In this document: piece by piece, positions 52,959 through 61,604 of the stretch
Position numbering within the stretch: the first letter of the stretch is position 1
Layout of the letters: the number at the start of each line of letters is the position of its first letter
From: Luteibacter rhizovicinus DSM 16549
GTDB lineage: Bacteria > Pseudomonadota > Gammaproteobacteria > Xanthomonadales > Rhodanobacteraceae
Direction: 5' to 3'
Length of the DNA stretch: 64,000 nucleotides
Assembly: GCF_001887595.1 (NCBI RefSeq)
Contig: NZ_CP017480.1
Coordinates: 4,120,001-4,184,000, forward strand
Translations under genes and position numbers: made by a program
Notes under the pieces: generated by a model
What the model was told of the DNA's origin: nothing
The model's input: the letters and a program-made list of their open reading frames with translations, nothing else
Databases searched by the model: none

Positions 52959-54692
52959 ATGACTATGGAAAAACGCGTGTGCGGTGGGCTTTTCTTATTG
53001 ATGGCTGCCCTCCTGCCCCTCACCGCAGCGGCCCAGGCGCCGCCCACGGCCGCCTCCGCCGCGTCACCACCGCCCATCGTCGCCCAGGTTCCGGCGACCG
53101 CGGCCACGGTGGCGGCGCCCTCCCCGCCGCCGGCCGACGATCTCGTGGCCACGGCCATCTACGGCCGGGTCCTGCAGATGACGCCGCTGCAAGGCGGTCC
53201 TCTGAGCCGGCCCGATGCCGCGCTGGGCAAGGCGGTCAGCGACTTCTATGCCCAGCGTCACTTCACGGCGGCGTGGGCGAACCCGGCCAACGTGCAGCAA
53301 CTGCTGGCCGGGCTGGCGTCCGTGGATGCCGACGGGCTGCTCCCTGCCGACTACGACCTTCCTGCCCTCAAGGCCACCACCGAGGCCCCGGACTGGGCAA
53401 CGGCCTCGCCGCAACAGCGCGCCGACTTCGACGTGTCGGCGACGGGCGCTTACATCACCGCTCTCGTCCAGCTCGCCCGCGGCAAGGTCGATCCCGTGCG
53501 TCTCGACCCGACATGGAACTTCGACCCCACCGCGCTCGATCCGCAGCAAGGCATGTCCATGCTGCAGACGTCGATCGACGAGGGGAGCGTCGACCAGGCA
53601 TTCGCCATGGCCCGACCGCAGAACCCGCTCTACGCCCAGTTGCGCGACGCGCTCGCGCAACTGCGGGCGAGCGCCGCGCAAGGCGGCTGGCCCACCGTTC
53701 CCGACGGCCCGTCGCTGAAACCAGGCATGAAGGATCCACGCGTGGGCGCCCTGAGGGCACGGCTGGTCGCCGGCGGCTATCTCGACCCGACCCTCGCTCA
53801 CGGCGATCACTACGACTCGCCGCTGACCGACGCCGTGAGGCGATTCCAGGCCGACCAGTATCTCGATGCCGACGGAAGCGTGGGTGCCGACACACTCACC
53901 GCGCTCAACGTGCCGATCGAAACGCGCATCGGCCAGGTTCGCGTGAACCTGGAGCGGGCGCGCTGGTTACTGCATGCCCTGGAGGGGACCTTCGTGGTCG
54001 TCGATGTCGCCGGTTACAAGATCAGCTTCTATCGCGACGGCAAACCGGTGTGGAAGTCGCGGGTGCAGGTGGGCAAGCCTTATCGCAGCACGCCGATCTT
54101 CCGCTCGCAGATCACCTACATCACCTTCAATCCGACCTGGACGGTCCCGCCGACGATCCTCAAGAACGACATCCTGCCCAAGGTCCGCGCCAACAGCGCC
54201 TACCTCGCCAATAACCGCATCCGCGTACTCGACAGCAACGGCAACACGATTTCCCCATCGGGCGTGAACTGGTCCAACCCGCGTGGCATCACCTTGCGCC
54301 AGGACGCCGGACCGGGTAATTCGCTGGGCCAGGTCGTGATCCGCTTTCCCAACTCGTTCTCGGTCTACCTGCACGACACGCCCCACCAGGATCTCTTCTC
54401 CAAGGCCAAGCGCGACACCAGCTCGGGATGCATTCGCGTGGAGCATCCGCTGGAGCTGGTGCAGTTGCTCTTCAACGACGACGAGAAATGGAACCGCCAG
54501 GCCATCGACGAACGCATCGCCACGAAGAAGACGCAGAACGTGACGCTGCCCACCTCGGTGCCGGTGCTCCTGGCGTACTGGACCGTGGATATCGGCGACG
54601 ACGGGAAGCTGGCCTACAAGCCCGATGTCTACCAGCGTGACGGCGCCTTGCTTGCCGCCCTGGACAAGCCACAGCCGCTGCATACGCCCTGA
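52959..54692 (+). CDS. L,D-transpeptidase, YcbB/LdtD type
   Basis: A 577-residue periplasmic enzyme making 3-3 peptidoglycan crosslinks. It has a signal peptide (LFLLMAALLPLTAAAQA), an Ala/Pro-rich linker, a scaffold domain, a PG_binding_1 domain (MKDPRVGALRARLVAGGYL near residue 257), and a YkuD domain with SVYLHDTPHQDLFSKA and the catalytic SSGCIRVEHP near residue 500. This is the LdtD arrangement. Candidate starts are the ATGs at 52959 and 52965 and a GTG at 52923; the first ATG is used. Intact and normal in length. Confidence 0.92.
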   Translation: MTMEKRVCGGLFLLMAALLPLTAAAQAPPTAASAASPPPIVAQVPATAATVAAPSPPPADDLVATAIYGRVLQMTPLQGGPLSRPDAALGKAVSDFYAQRHFTAAWANPANVQQLLAGLASVDADGLLPADYDLPALKATTEAPDWATASPQQRADFDVSATGAYITALVQLARGKVDPVRLDPTWNFDPTALDPQQGMSMLQTSIDEGSVDQAFAMARPQNPLYAQLRDALAQLRASAAQGGWPTVPDGPSLKPGMKDPRVGALRARLVAGGYLDPTLAHGDHYDSPLTDAVRRFQADQYLDADGSVGADTLTALNVPIETRIGQVRVNLERARWLLHALEGTFVVVDVAGYKISFYRDGKPVWKSRVQVGKPYRSTPIFRSQITYITFNPTWTVPPTILKNDILPKVRANSAYLANNRIRVLDSNGNTISPSGVNWSNPRGITLRQDAGPGNSLGQVVIRFPNSFSVYLHDTPHQDLFSKAKRDTSSGCIRVEHPLELVQLLFNDDEKWNRQAIDERIATKKTQNVTLPTSVPVLLAYWTVDIGDDGKLAYKPDVYQRDGALLAALDKPQPLHTP

Positions 54693-54744
54693 GCGAGGCC
54701 GATTGCCGCAGGTCGACAGGTCGTGGGGGCCGTATACTGCGCGG

Positions 54745-55476
54745 ATGAACGTGCCCCTCGAAGCGAACGAAGCCACCCTCCACGACCAGGTGCGGGACGA
54801 GGGCTTCGCCTTCGTGCACGGCGGCGACATGCGCCGGCTGGTCGAGCACCTCGCACCCCTGTCCGACTGGGAGGCCTTCGCCTCCAGCTGGAACGCGCTG
54901 GAGCCGGACACCTACCTGGCTGCGACGGGACGTTTTCGGCGTCGCCGCCATGCGGTTTTTGCCGCGTCGCGGTTCGGCCATGTGGAGGCCCGGCCGCACC
55001 AGGCGCACTTCCAGACGCTGTCGTACAACACACTGCAAGGCGACATCGAGCGCTGGTTCGCACCGGTCCTGCCCGAAATCGCGCAGAGCACGACCCTGCT
55101 GGCGATTCTCGACTTCTGCCGGGACTTCTTCGGTGGCCTTTCGCCGGATGTTGCCCAGTGGCATGTCGAAGTCCACCAGTTCCGTATCGAAGCTACGGCC
55201 GGCGCTGCCGGCGAACCGACGCCCGAAGGCAGTCACCGTGATGGCGTCGACTACGTACTGGTGCTCCTGATCGATCGCGAAAACATCGCCAGCGGCACGA
55301 CGACCATCCACGCGCCGGACGGGCGTTCCCTGGGCGAGTTCACCCTCGCTCACGCGTTCGACGCTGCCCTCATCCACGATCCCCGCGTATTCCACGGCGT
55401 CACGCCGGTCACGCCGCTGGATGAGAACAAGGCCTCCCACCGGGATGTGCTGGTCGTGACCTTCCGCGCGACCTGA
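54745..55476 (+). CDS. 2OG-Fe(II) dioxygenase family protein (IDO/PF10014 type)
   Basis: A 243-residue oxygenase of the family that includes Bacillus L-isoleucine 4-hydroxylase. The iron site is visible as SHRDGVDYV (His and Asp near residues 168-170) and FHGVTPV (His near 218), followed by the Arg-type closing segment HRDVLVVTFRAT. LSYNTLQGDIERWFAPV is the family N-terminal block. The substrate is probably a free amino acid. The ATG at 54745 gives the natural length; a reading from 54625 overlaps the transpeptidase gene. It follows that gene by 52 bases. Confidence 0.87.
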   Translation: MNVPLEANEATLHDQVRDEGFAFVHGGDMRRLVEHLAPLSDWEAFASSWNALEPDTYLAATGRFRRRRHAVFAASRFGHVEARPHQAHFQTLSYNTLQGDIERWFAPVLPEIAQSTTLLAILDFCRDFFGGLSPDVAQWHVEVHQFRIEATAGAAGEPTPEGSHRDGVDYVLVLLIDRENIASGTTTIHAPDGRSLGEFTLAHAFDAALIHDPRVFHGVTPVTPLDENKASHRDVLVVTFRAT

Positions 55477-55550
55477 TCGTCGCGCCGGCTGCACCGGCGT
55501 TTCACGGCACCTGAGGCGTACTGCGCGCACCGCAGCCACGGAGCCTCCCC

Positions 55551-55922
55551 GTGACCACACGCACCACCGCCCTGTTCCTCGTCGCCTCCATCGCGGCCAC
55601 GACCGCGTTCGCCCAGGACGCCGCACCCAAGGTCGACAACACCAAGATCAACCAGCGCGACCAGCATGGTGGGCAGACGACGCCCTTCGACCAGCCCAAC
55701 GATGCGGAAGACATCAAGGTCGCCGCCGCCGTGCGCAAGGCCATCGTCGGCGACAGCTCGCTTTCAATGAGCGCGCACAACATCAAGTTCATCGCTTCGG
55801 ACGGTACCGTGATCCTGCGTGGTCCGGTGAAAGACGACGCCGAAAAAGCACGCGTGGAATCGATCGTCAAAGGCGTGCCCGGCGTAGCGACCGTCCAGAA
55901 CCAGCTCGATACCAAACACTGA
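55551..55922 (+). CDS. BON-domain periplasmic protein
   Basis: A 123-residue exported protein. A signal peptide (TALFLVASIAATTAFAQD) is followed by a Gln/Asp-rich linker and one BON domain (DIKVAAAVRKAIVGDSSLSMSAHNIKFIASDGTVILRGPVKDDAEKARVESIVKGVPGV). BON domains of the OsmY type bind phospholipid and are induced by osmotic stress. GTG at 55551 has GGAG seven bases upstream and is the only start that gives the signal. The next gene follows at 15 bases. Confidence 0.88.
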   Translation: MTTRTTALFLVASIAATTAFAQDAAPKVDNTKINQRDQHGGQTTPFDQPNDAEDIKVAAAVRKAIVGDSSLSMSAHNIKFIASDGTVILRGPVKDDAEKARVESIVKGVPGVATVQNQLDTKH

Positions 55923-55937
55923 CCCGCGAGGCCCGTC

Positions 55938-56459
55938 ATGAAAGCATCCGTCTACTGCACCACCCGTACGGTCGAGCAGGCCGAACACATCGTCCTCGAA
56001 CTCAAGCAGGCCGGCTTCACCAGCGACGATATCTCGGCGCTGCTCCCGGACCGTCGCGGCACGCGTGACTTCGCCCACGAACATCACACGAAGGCTCCCG
56101 AAGGCGCGACCACCGGCGGCGTGCTCGGCCTCGGCGTGGGTGCGGGCCTGGGCTGGCTCGCCGGTATCGGCGCACTGGCCATTCCCGGCGTCGGCCCGTT
56201 CATCGCGGCAGGCCCGATCATGGCCGCCCTCGGTGGCGCCGCGGTCGGCACGGCAACGGGCGGCATCATCGGTGCGCTCGTCGGCATGGGCATCCCCGAG
56301 TTCGAAGCCAAGCGTTACGACGCGAAGGTCCGTGAAGGCAGCATCCTGATCTCGGTACATACCGAAAGCAGCCACCAGCGCGATGTCGCCAAGGATGTCT
56401 TCAAGCGCAACAACGCCGACGACATCTCCAGCGGCTCGGAAGCCAGCGTCCCGTCCTGA
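55938..56459 (+). CDS. Glycine-zipper membrane protein (YflT/ActD-like stress protein)
   Basis: A 173-residue protein. The N-terminal MKASVYCTTRTVEQAEHIVLELKQAGFTSDDISALLPDR is a heat-induced YflT-like domain; the centre (residues 55-118) is a long Gly/Ala-rich zipper (GVLGLGVGAGLGWLAGIGAL, then GGAAVGTATGGIIGALVGMG) that probably forms two membrane segments; and the C-terminus (EAKRYDAKVREGSILISVHT) matches the 'YE..v..G..LV.V' end of this family. Predicted role in stress response together with the BON protein; not proven. A REP-like element follows. Confidence 0.82.
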   Translation: MKASVYCTTRTVEQAEHIVLELKQAGFTSDDISALLPDRRGTRDFAHEHHTKAPEGATTGGVLGLGVGAGLGWLAGIGALAIPGVGPFIAAGPIMAALGGAAVGTATGGIIGALVGMGIPEFEAKRYDAKVREGSILISVHTESSHQRDVAKDVFKRNNADDISSGSEASVPS

Positions 56460-56469
56460 TCGTGCCACC

Positions 56470-56591
56470 TGTGGGAGCCGATTGATCCTGTGGGAGTCGA
56501 TTCATCCTGTGGGAGCCGATTCATCGGCGATTGGGTGCTAGCGACACCCTTGCCCGCTGCCGCGGGATCGCCGATGAATCGGCTCCCACAA
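56470..56591. repeat. REP-like element, long form with extra left arms
   Basis: Three successive left arms (GTGGGAGCCGATTGAT, GTGGGAGTCGATTCAT, GTGGGAGCCGATTCATCGGCGA) face one right arm (TCGCCGATGAATCGGCTCCCACA). The central GATTGGGTGCTAGCGACACC and CCGCTGCCGCGGGA are shared with the element at 41224. Located between convergent genes. Confidence 0.88.
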
Positions 56592-56606
56592 GACCCTCCG
56601 ACGTAG

Positions 56607-57680
56607 CTACAGCGTTGCGCCGAACAAGGCCTTTGCCTTCGCCAAGGCCTCCGCATGCGTCTGTGCCTGTGACACCGTCACGTCCGCACAGATCGGCACG
56701 GTCGCCTTTGCGGCACCCGTACACGTACTCAGAAAATCGTAATGCCCCACGCCAGGCAGCCGAGTGATCGTCGCGCCGGCAATGGCCTTTACCGCGATAT
56801 CGGCATTCGTCACCGGCTCCGCGACCTTGTCGTTGTCGCCGACAACGATCGCCGTGGGCACATGGATCCGCACGAAGCTGTCCGGTGCGATGGCCTGTAC
56901 GAGCGCAGGCGCCAGGGTAAAGACGGCCTTCACCGCCGGGATCGAATGATCGTCGGCCGCGTGCGCGATCTGCGCCTTGATTGCCGGATCGTCGTAGGCC
57001 TTGTGAAACAACGCGGGCCCGCTGATGTCGGGCGCTTCCTTTTGCGGCTTGCACACACCATCGTCGGGATGGCTGTCGCAGAACGCTTTCAGATGCGGAA
57101 TGTCGGCGCGTGCACCCGCCAACAGAAAGGCCGTGAATCCACCGGCCGAGAACCCAGCCACGCCCAGCCGCGTGGGATCGATGTGGGCCGCGATGACCCC
57201 GTCCTTCCTAACGGCGGCGAACGCTGCCTTGAGGTCTTCAGCTCGCTCCCACCACATCGCCGCACCGGCCGCCGTCATCGGCCCCATGCCGTTGTTGCCC
57301 GGATGATTCACGCTGACGACGACATAACCCGCACGCGCCAGTTCCGTGCCGAACCAGCTCATCATGCGCGCCGTGCCACCGAAGCCATGCGATAGCAGCA
57401 CCACCGGATGACGTCCCGGCGCGAAGGCCGCGTCCTGTGCGGCGTGACCGGCGATAAACAGCGGATGGCCCGGCGAGCCCATGTCCAGCGGTTCTTCCTT
57501 CGCCCCCTCGACGGCCGGGTACCAGACCGTGATGGCGAGCGAGTTGGAGTGCGAGGCGTCGCGCATGGCAGCGGTCGGTGTCGTCGTGCTGCGGTGCATC
57601 TCGCCCACGGTGGTCGCCGAGGCGACACCGAGGGCCGAGGTGAGTGCCAGCGCCAGGCAGGCGCGGGTAAGGATCGACAT
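56607..57680 (-). CDS. Secreted alpha/beta hydrolase
   Basis: A 357-residue exported hydrolase. A signal peptide (LTRACLALALTSALGVASA) is followed by an alpha/beta fold with oxyanion HG loop HPVVLLSHGFGGTARM near residue 95, nucleophile GFSAGG near 175, an Asp in VVGDNDKV near 285 and a His in GVGHYDFLS near 315. The dienelactone-hydrolase-like layout WYPAVEGAKEEPLDMG resembles PAF-acetylhydrolase-type esterases. The substrate is unknown. The ATG at 57680 has AGGGGA before it. The AraC regulator gene lies 34 bases upstream on the same strand. Confidence 0.88.
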   Translation of the reverse strand: MSILTRACLALALTSALGVASATTVGEMHRSTTTPTAAMRDASHSNSLAITVWYPAVEGAKEEPLDMGSPGHPLFIAGHAAQDAAFAPGRHPVVLLSHGFGGTARMMSWFGTELARAGYVVVSVNHPGNNGMGPMTAAGAAMWWERAEDLKAAFAAVRKDGVIAAHIDPTRLGVAGFSAGGFTAFLLAGARADIPHLKAFCDSHPDDGVCKPQKEAPDISGPALFHKAYDDPAIKAQIAHAADDHSIPAVKAVFTLAPALVQAIAPDSFVRIHVPTAIVVGDNDKVAEPVTNADIAVKAIAGATITRLPGVGHYDFLSTCTGAAKATVPICADVTVSQAQTHAEALAKAKALFGATL

Positions 57681-57714
57681 GGTGTTTCCCCTCTCTTGGT
57701 GACGGATGGGATGC

Positions 57715-58542
57715 TCAGGGCGCCAGTGGTACCCAGATCTCGACGCCACCCATGCCAGTCCGGGGGTCGAAGTCGGCATCGTAGCGTTCGAAATCCGGCG
57801 CGTCGGCTGCCACAAGTCCCGAAGCGGGCAACCAGGTCTCGAGGAAGGCGCGCCAGGTCAGCGGGATCGAGCCGATGTGCCCGGTGTGCCGGACCACGGC
57901 GTAAGGGCGGCGGGCGAGGCGCAGGCGTGTGTAGTCCGAGGGCGGCGTCGAGAAGTTCGGCACCTCATGGCCGCAGAGGTAGTCGAAGTTGCCTTCGTCG
58001 TCGTAGTTGAAGCAGACGCCGTAGGCATAGCTCTCTTTGGGCCCGACCGGGCGGTCCTGTTCGTAACGCTGCCACTGCGCGGGAATGCCGGCGCTGTTCG
58101 ATGCGAGGTAGCGGGCGCCCAGGCCGGCGATCAGGAGCGGACCCGCCTCTTCCACTCTCGGCACCTGCGCCTCGGGCATCGGTTCCTGCATCACCCGCAT
58201 GGCGTCGACCACCGGCAAGCCCTCCAGCGACCCCCGCTTGCGGACCTCTTCCGGCGTGACGCCGAACTGCTCGCGAAAGGCTCGCGTGAAGGCCTCATGC
58301 GAACCGTACCCGGCCGAGAGGGCCACGCCGAGAATGTCACCGGCGCCTGCGGCCAGATCGCGACCGGCTTCGGAAAGGCGTCGCGCACGCAGGTAACGCA
58401 CCACCGGCCAGCCGGTCGCCGCCTGGAAAACGCGCGTCAGGTGGAAGGGCGAGACGCCGGCCGCGGCGGCCACATCGCCCAACGCCAGGCCGGCGCCGAA
58501 GTGGCTTTCGATGTACCAGAGGGCTTTTTGCGCGGCAGCCAT
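57715..58542 (-). CDS. AraC-family regulator with GyrI-like effector domain
   Basis: A 275-residue regulator. Two AraC HTHs lie at the N-terminus (residues 5-100: LGDVAAAAGVSPFHLTRVFQ and GVALSAGYGSHEAFTRAFREQFG), followed by a C-terminal GyrI-like/bacterial-effector-binding domain ending GGVEIWVPL. The arrangement is that of Rob and of small-molecule-responsive relatives. It is upstream of the alpha/beta hydrolase gene on the same strand, so they may form a unit in which the hydrolase is the target. The ligand is unknown. Confidence 0.9.
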   Translation of the reverse strand: MAAAQKALWYIESHFGAGLALGDVAAAAGVSPFHLTRVFQAATGWPVVRYLRARRLSEAGRDLAAGAGDILGVALSAGYGSHEAFTRAFREQFGVTPEEVRKRGSLEGLPVVDAMRVMQEPMPEAQVPRVEEAGPLLIAGLGARYLASNSAGIPAQWQRYEQDRPVGPKESYAYGVCFNYDDEGNFDYLCGHEVPNFSTPPSDYTRLRLARRPYAVVRHTGHIGSIPLTWRAFLETWLPASGLVAADAPDFERYDADFDPRTGMGGVEIWVPLAP

Positions 58543-58679
58543 GAGGCGGTCCCTGTCGAAGTAGGCGCAATCCTAACGCCGTGTCGGATACCGCACTTGA
58601 TTGCGATTGCGGGGCTTTGTGACACGAATCATTGCGGCCAGCGTGCGACAATGGCCTCACTTTCGACCGAAGCAGTGCC

Positions 58680-59036
58680 ATGAATTCGTCCGGTAAATAT
58701 GACTTCAAGCAGTTCCAGGACGAACTCGCCGCGCTCGACCGACAGAATGCCGCGAGCAAGCCGCCGGCGCCGCCTGCACCCGTCGCCAAGCCCGTCGAGG
58801 TCGTCCCGGCCAAGCCCGTCGAGAAGCCACGCCGCGGCCGCCCGCCCAAGGTCGATCCGCTGGCCGAAGCCCGCGCGGCGTTCAATGCCTTGCGCGTGAG
58901 CTACGGCCTCAGCGTCGCCGATGTCGTGGCCTGGTTCCCGCCTGAAGAGGGCATCGCCTACCTGCAGTCCCTGATCGCCAGCGCCGAGCCCAAGCCGCGC
59001 AAGCGCCGGGCCAAGCCCACACCGGACGCCGAGTAA
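58680..59036 (+). CDS. AT-hook-containing protein of unknown function
   Basis: A 118-residue basic protein. The N-terminus KYDFKQFQDELAALDRQNA may be a short coiled coil, then comes a Pro/Ala/Val-rich linker, an AT-hook-like core KPRRGRPPK at about residues 54-62, a small helical domain (AEARAAFNALRVSYGLSVADVVAWFPPEEGIAYLQSLIA) and a basic tail (KPRKRRAKP). The design suggests a DNA-binding, nucleoid-associated protein, but this is inference from one motif. The bestrophin-like gene starts 14 bases after its stop. Confidence 0.65.
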   Translation: MNSSGKYDFKQFQDELAALDRQNAASKPPAPPAPVAKPVEVVPAKPVEKPRRGRPPKVDPLAEARAAFNALRVSYGLSVADVVAWFPPEEGIAYLQSLIASAEPKPRKRRAKPTPDAE

Positions 59037-59050
59037 GAAGTCGCCGCTCC

Positions 59051-59965
59051 ATGACCGTCCACTCGCGCACCCCGACCGTCCGCTCCATCCTGTTCACCCT
59101 CAACGGGTCGATCATCCCGGTGATCTGGCGGCGCGTGCTGTACACGATCCTGTTGTCGGTCGTCGTGGTCTGGGCGGATTTTCATCTGTACACCCTGAAG
59201 GTCGGCCTGAACGCCGCGCCGCTCACCCTGATGGGTCTGACGCTGGCGATCTTCCTTGGCTTCCGCAACACGGTGGCCTACCAGCGCTGGTGGGAAGCCC
59301 GCACGCTGTGGGGCGAGCTGATCATCGCGTCGCGGAACATCGCCCGGCAGACCCTGTCCTACCTTCCCGATGCCAGCCCCGATTCCCGGCGCGAGCTCGT
59401 GCAGTCGCTGATCGCCTACACGTATGCCATGCGGCACTATCTGCGGGCCAAGGATCCCTCGGCTGACCTTGCGCCCTGGCTGCCGCCCCAGACGCTGGCC
59501 GCCGTCATGGCCGCACCCAACCGGCCGAGCGCCCTGCTCGCGCACATCGGCGTGGCCTACGCCGCGGCCGCACGCGCCGAAGGTGCCAGCCCCATCCTGC
59601 TGGCCGCCATCGACAAGGAGCTGGGGACCTTGTCCCACGTGCTCGGTGGCTGCGAGAGGATCCAGGGCACGCCCCTGCCCTACGCCTACCTGCTGCTGTT
59701 GCACCGGACGGTGCACATCTACTGCTTCCTGCTGCCGTTCTGCCTGGTCGCCCTGGTCGGCTGGTTTACGCCGCTACTCGTCGGCGTGCTCGCCTACACC
59801 TTCTTCGGCCTCGATGCCCTGGGCGACCAGATCGAAGACCCCTTCGACATCCTGCCGAACGACCTGCCGCTGGATGCCTACTGCACCACGGTGAAAACCG
59901 ACCTGCTAGCCCTGCTGGACACCGCTCCTGTAGGAGCCGATTCAGCGGCGATGGCTCCGCGATAA
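59051..59965 (+). CDS. Bestrophin-like channel protein (YneE/UPF0187)
   Basis: A 304-residue inner-membrane protein of the bestrophin family, bacterial members of which form cation or anion channels. It has about four membrane segments (GSIIPVIWRRVLYTILLSVVVVW near residue 18, LGLTLAIFLGFRNTVAYQRWWEAR near 62, IYCFLLPFCLVALVGW, LVGVLAYTFFGLDALGDQIEDPF near 265), with FLGFRNTVAYQRWWEARTLWG as the family signature. The last 12 codons (VGADSAAMAPR and stop) come from a REP-like element, so the native C-terminus has been replaced or extended. Confidence 0.88.
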   Translation: MTVHSRTPTVRSILFTLNGSIIPVIWRRVLYTILLSVVVVWADFHLYTLKVGLNAAPLTLMGLTLAIFLGFRNTVAYQRWWEARTLWGELIIASRNIARQTLSYLPDASPDSRRELVQSLIAYTYAMRHYLRAKDPSADLAPWLPPQTLAAVMAAPNRPSALLAHIGVAYAAAARAEGASPILLAAIDKELGTLSHVLGGCERIQGTPLPYAYLLLLHRTVHIYCFLLPFCLVALVGWFTPLLVGVLAYTFFGLDALGDQIEDPFDILPNDLPLDAYCTTVKTDLLALLDTAPVGADSAAMAPR

Positions 59966-60007
59966 CCCGGCCCGCTGCCGCGGGATCGCCGATGAATCGG
60001 CTCCTAC
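59929..60007. repeat. REP-like element overlapping the 3' end of the bestrophin gene
   Basis: TGTAGGAGCCGATTCAGCGGCGA (59929-59951) faces TCGCCGATGAATCGGCTCCTACC with the shared centre CCGCTGCCGCGGGA. The stop codon of the channel gene (59963-59965) lies inside the element, which reads VGADSAA in frame. Confidence 0.85.
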
Positions 60008-60017
60008 CAAGCGACCG

Positions 60018-61604
60018 CTAAAACACCTTCAGCAGCATCCAGAACAACCCGGCCGCCAGTGCGATCGACACCGGCAGCGTCAGCACCCACGCCATCAGCA
60101 TGCTGCGCACCGTGCTCCATTGCAGCCCGGAGCCATTCGCCACCATTGCACCCGCCACGCCCGACGACAGCACGTGCGTGGTACTCACGGGCAGGCCGAA
60201 TCGGTCCGCCGCGCCGATGGTGATCATGGCCACGACTTCCGCCGAAGCGCCCTGGGCGTAGGTCAGATGCTGCTTGCCGATACGCTCACCGACGGTACGT
60301 ACGATACGACGCCAGCCAACCATGGTGCCCAGACCCAAGGCGATCGCCACGGCGACCTTCACCCAGGTCGGGATGAACTTCGTCGATTTGTCGAGCAAGC
60401 CGTGATAGTTGTCGAGCACGGCCTGGTCTTCCGGTGCGAACTGCGGCTGCTTGCTCTTGGCCATCAGGCGCAGGGCTTCGGAACTCAGGTACATGCTGTT
60501 GCGGACGTTGTTGATCTCGCCCTGCGGCACGTCGGCGAGCGACGCGCGCTGGGCCACCTGGTCGCCGATGCGATCGGTCAGCGCGACCAGGGCGGAGAAC
60601 GTCGCCGGCGTGGCCTGCTTGGTCTGGATGTAGTGCTCGATCTCATCGCGCGGCGAGGCCACGGCCGGGGCGCCGGTCGCGTATTTCGTCAGCGTTTCGC
60701 TGGCGTGATGAGCGACGGAAACGAAGGTCTGCGTTTCGCCCGGCGTCACGGCCTTGTTCAGCGCATACGCGCTCGGCACCGTACCGATCAGGATCAGCAT
60801 GATCAGGCCCATGCCCTTCTGCCCATCGTTCGAACCGTGCGCAAACGACACACCGGTGCAGGTGAGGATGAGCAGGCTGCGGATCCAGAAAGGCGGCGGT
60901 TGGTCGCCATGCGGCTCCGCGTAGAGTTCCGGTGCCTTGACGAAGCGCTTCAAGACCATCAACAAGGCGAACGCGAGGCCAAAGCCGATCAGCGGTGAGA
61001 ACAGCAACGACTTGCCGACGCTGAGGGCCTGGCTCCAGTCCACCGCCGCATTGGCGTTGCCGGCGTTCAACATCTGGTTCATCAAGCCCACGCCGATGAT
61101 CGAGCCGATCAGCGTGTGCGAACTCGATGAAGGAAGACCGAGGTACCAGGTGCCGAGGTTCCAGATGATCGCCGCCAGTAGCAGAGCGAACACCATGGCG
61201 AAGCCAACGGACGAACCCACGTTGAGCACCAGGGCGATGGGCAGCAATTGCAGCACCGCGTACGCCACTGCGCCGCTGGAAATCATCACGCCAACGAAGT
61301 TCCAGCCGCCTGACCACACGACGGCGAAGGTGGCCGGCAGCGAGCGCGTGTAGATCACCGTCGCCACCGCGTTGGCGGTGTCGTGGAATCCGTTGACGAA
61401 CTCGAACCCCAGGGCGATCAGCAACGCGATGCCGAGCAGGAAATATTCGAAGGTCGGACTGGTGGGCGCGACGTGGAGGTCGTGACTCAGCTGCGAACCG
61501 ACGTAGATCGCCGCGACGAGCATGACGGCAGCGAACACCCCCAGGCTCAGGTAGCGGGTAAGCGGTGAGCCGGCGGTCGGCTCGCTCAAAACCGTACTGT
61601 TCAT
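60018..61604 (-). CDS. pitA: Low-affinity inorganic phosphate transporter (Pit family)
   Basis: A 528-residue inner-membrane symporter. It has about ten hydrophobic segments and the duplicated Pit signature: GFHDTANAVAT near residue 72 and FAHGSNDGQKGMG near 270. A cytosolic loop between the halves carries the region ARGDEIEHY...KQPQFAPEDQAVLDNYH. Transports metal-phosphate with protons. The ATG at 61604 has GGAGG seven bases upstream. It is a lone gene, with no PhoU-like partner in the window. Confidence 0.94.
   Translation of the reverse strand: MNSTVLSEPTAGSPLTRYLSLGVFAAVMLVAAIYVGSQLSHDLHVAPTSPTFEYFLLGIALLIALGFEFVNGFHDTANAVATVIYTRSLPATFAVVWSGGWNFVGVMISSGAVAYAVLQLLPIALVLNVGSSVGFAMVFALLLAAIIWNLGTWYLGLPSSSSHTLIGSIIGVGLMNQMLNAGNANAAVDWSQALSVGKSLLFSPLIGFGLAFALLMVLKRFVKAPELYAEPHGDQPPPFWIRSLLILTCTGVSFAHGSNDGQKGMGLIMLILIGTVPSAYALNKAVTPGETQTFVSVAHHASETLTKYATGAPAVASPRDEIEHYIQTKQATPATFSALVALTDRIGDQVAQRASLADVPQGEINNVRNSMYLSSEALRLMAKSKQPQFAPEDQAVLDNYHGLLDKSTKFIPTWVKVAVAIALGLGTMVGWRRIVRTVGERIGKQHLTYAQGASAEVVAMITIGAADRFGLPVSTTHVLSSGVAGAMVANGSGLQWSTVRSMLMAWVLTLPVSIALAAGLFWMLLKVF

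Noticed and set aside
27359..60007. The repeated GGAGCCGAT palindromes as a CRISPR array or integrase attachment sites
   Set aside because: Copies are far apart, singly placed, without regular spacers or cas genes, and no integrase is present.
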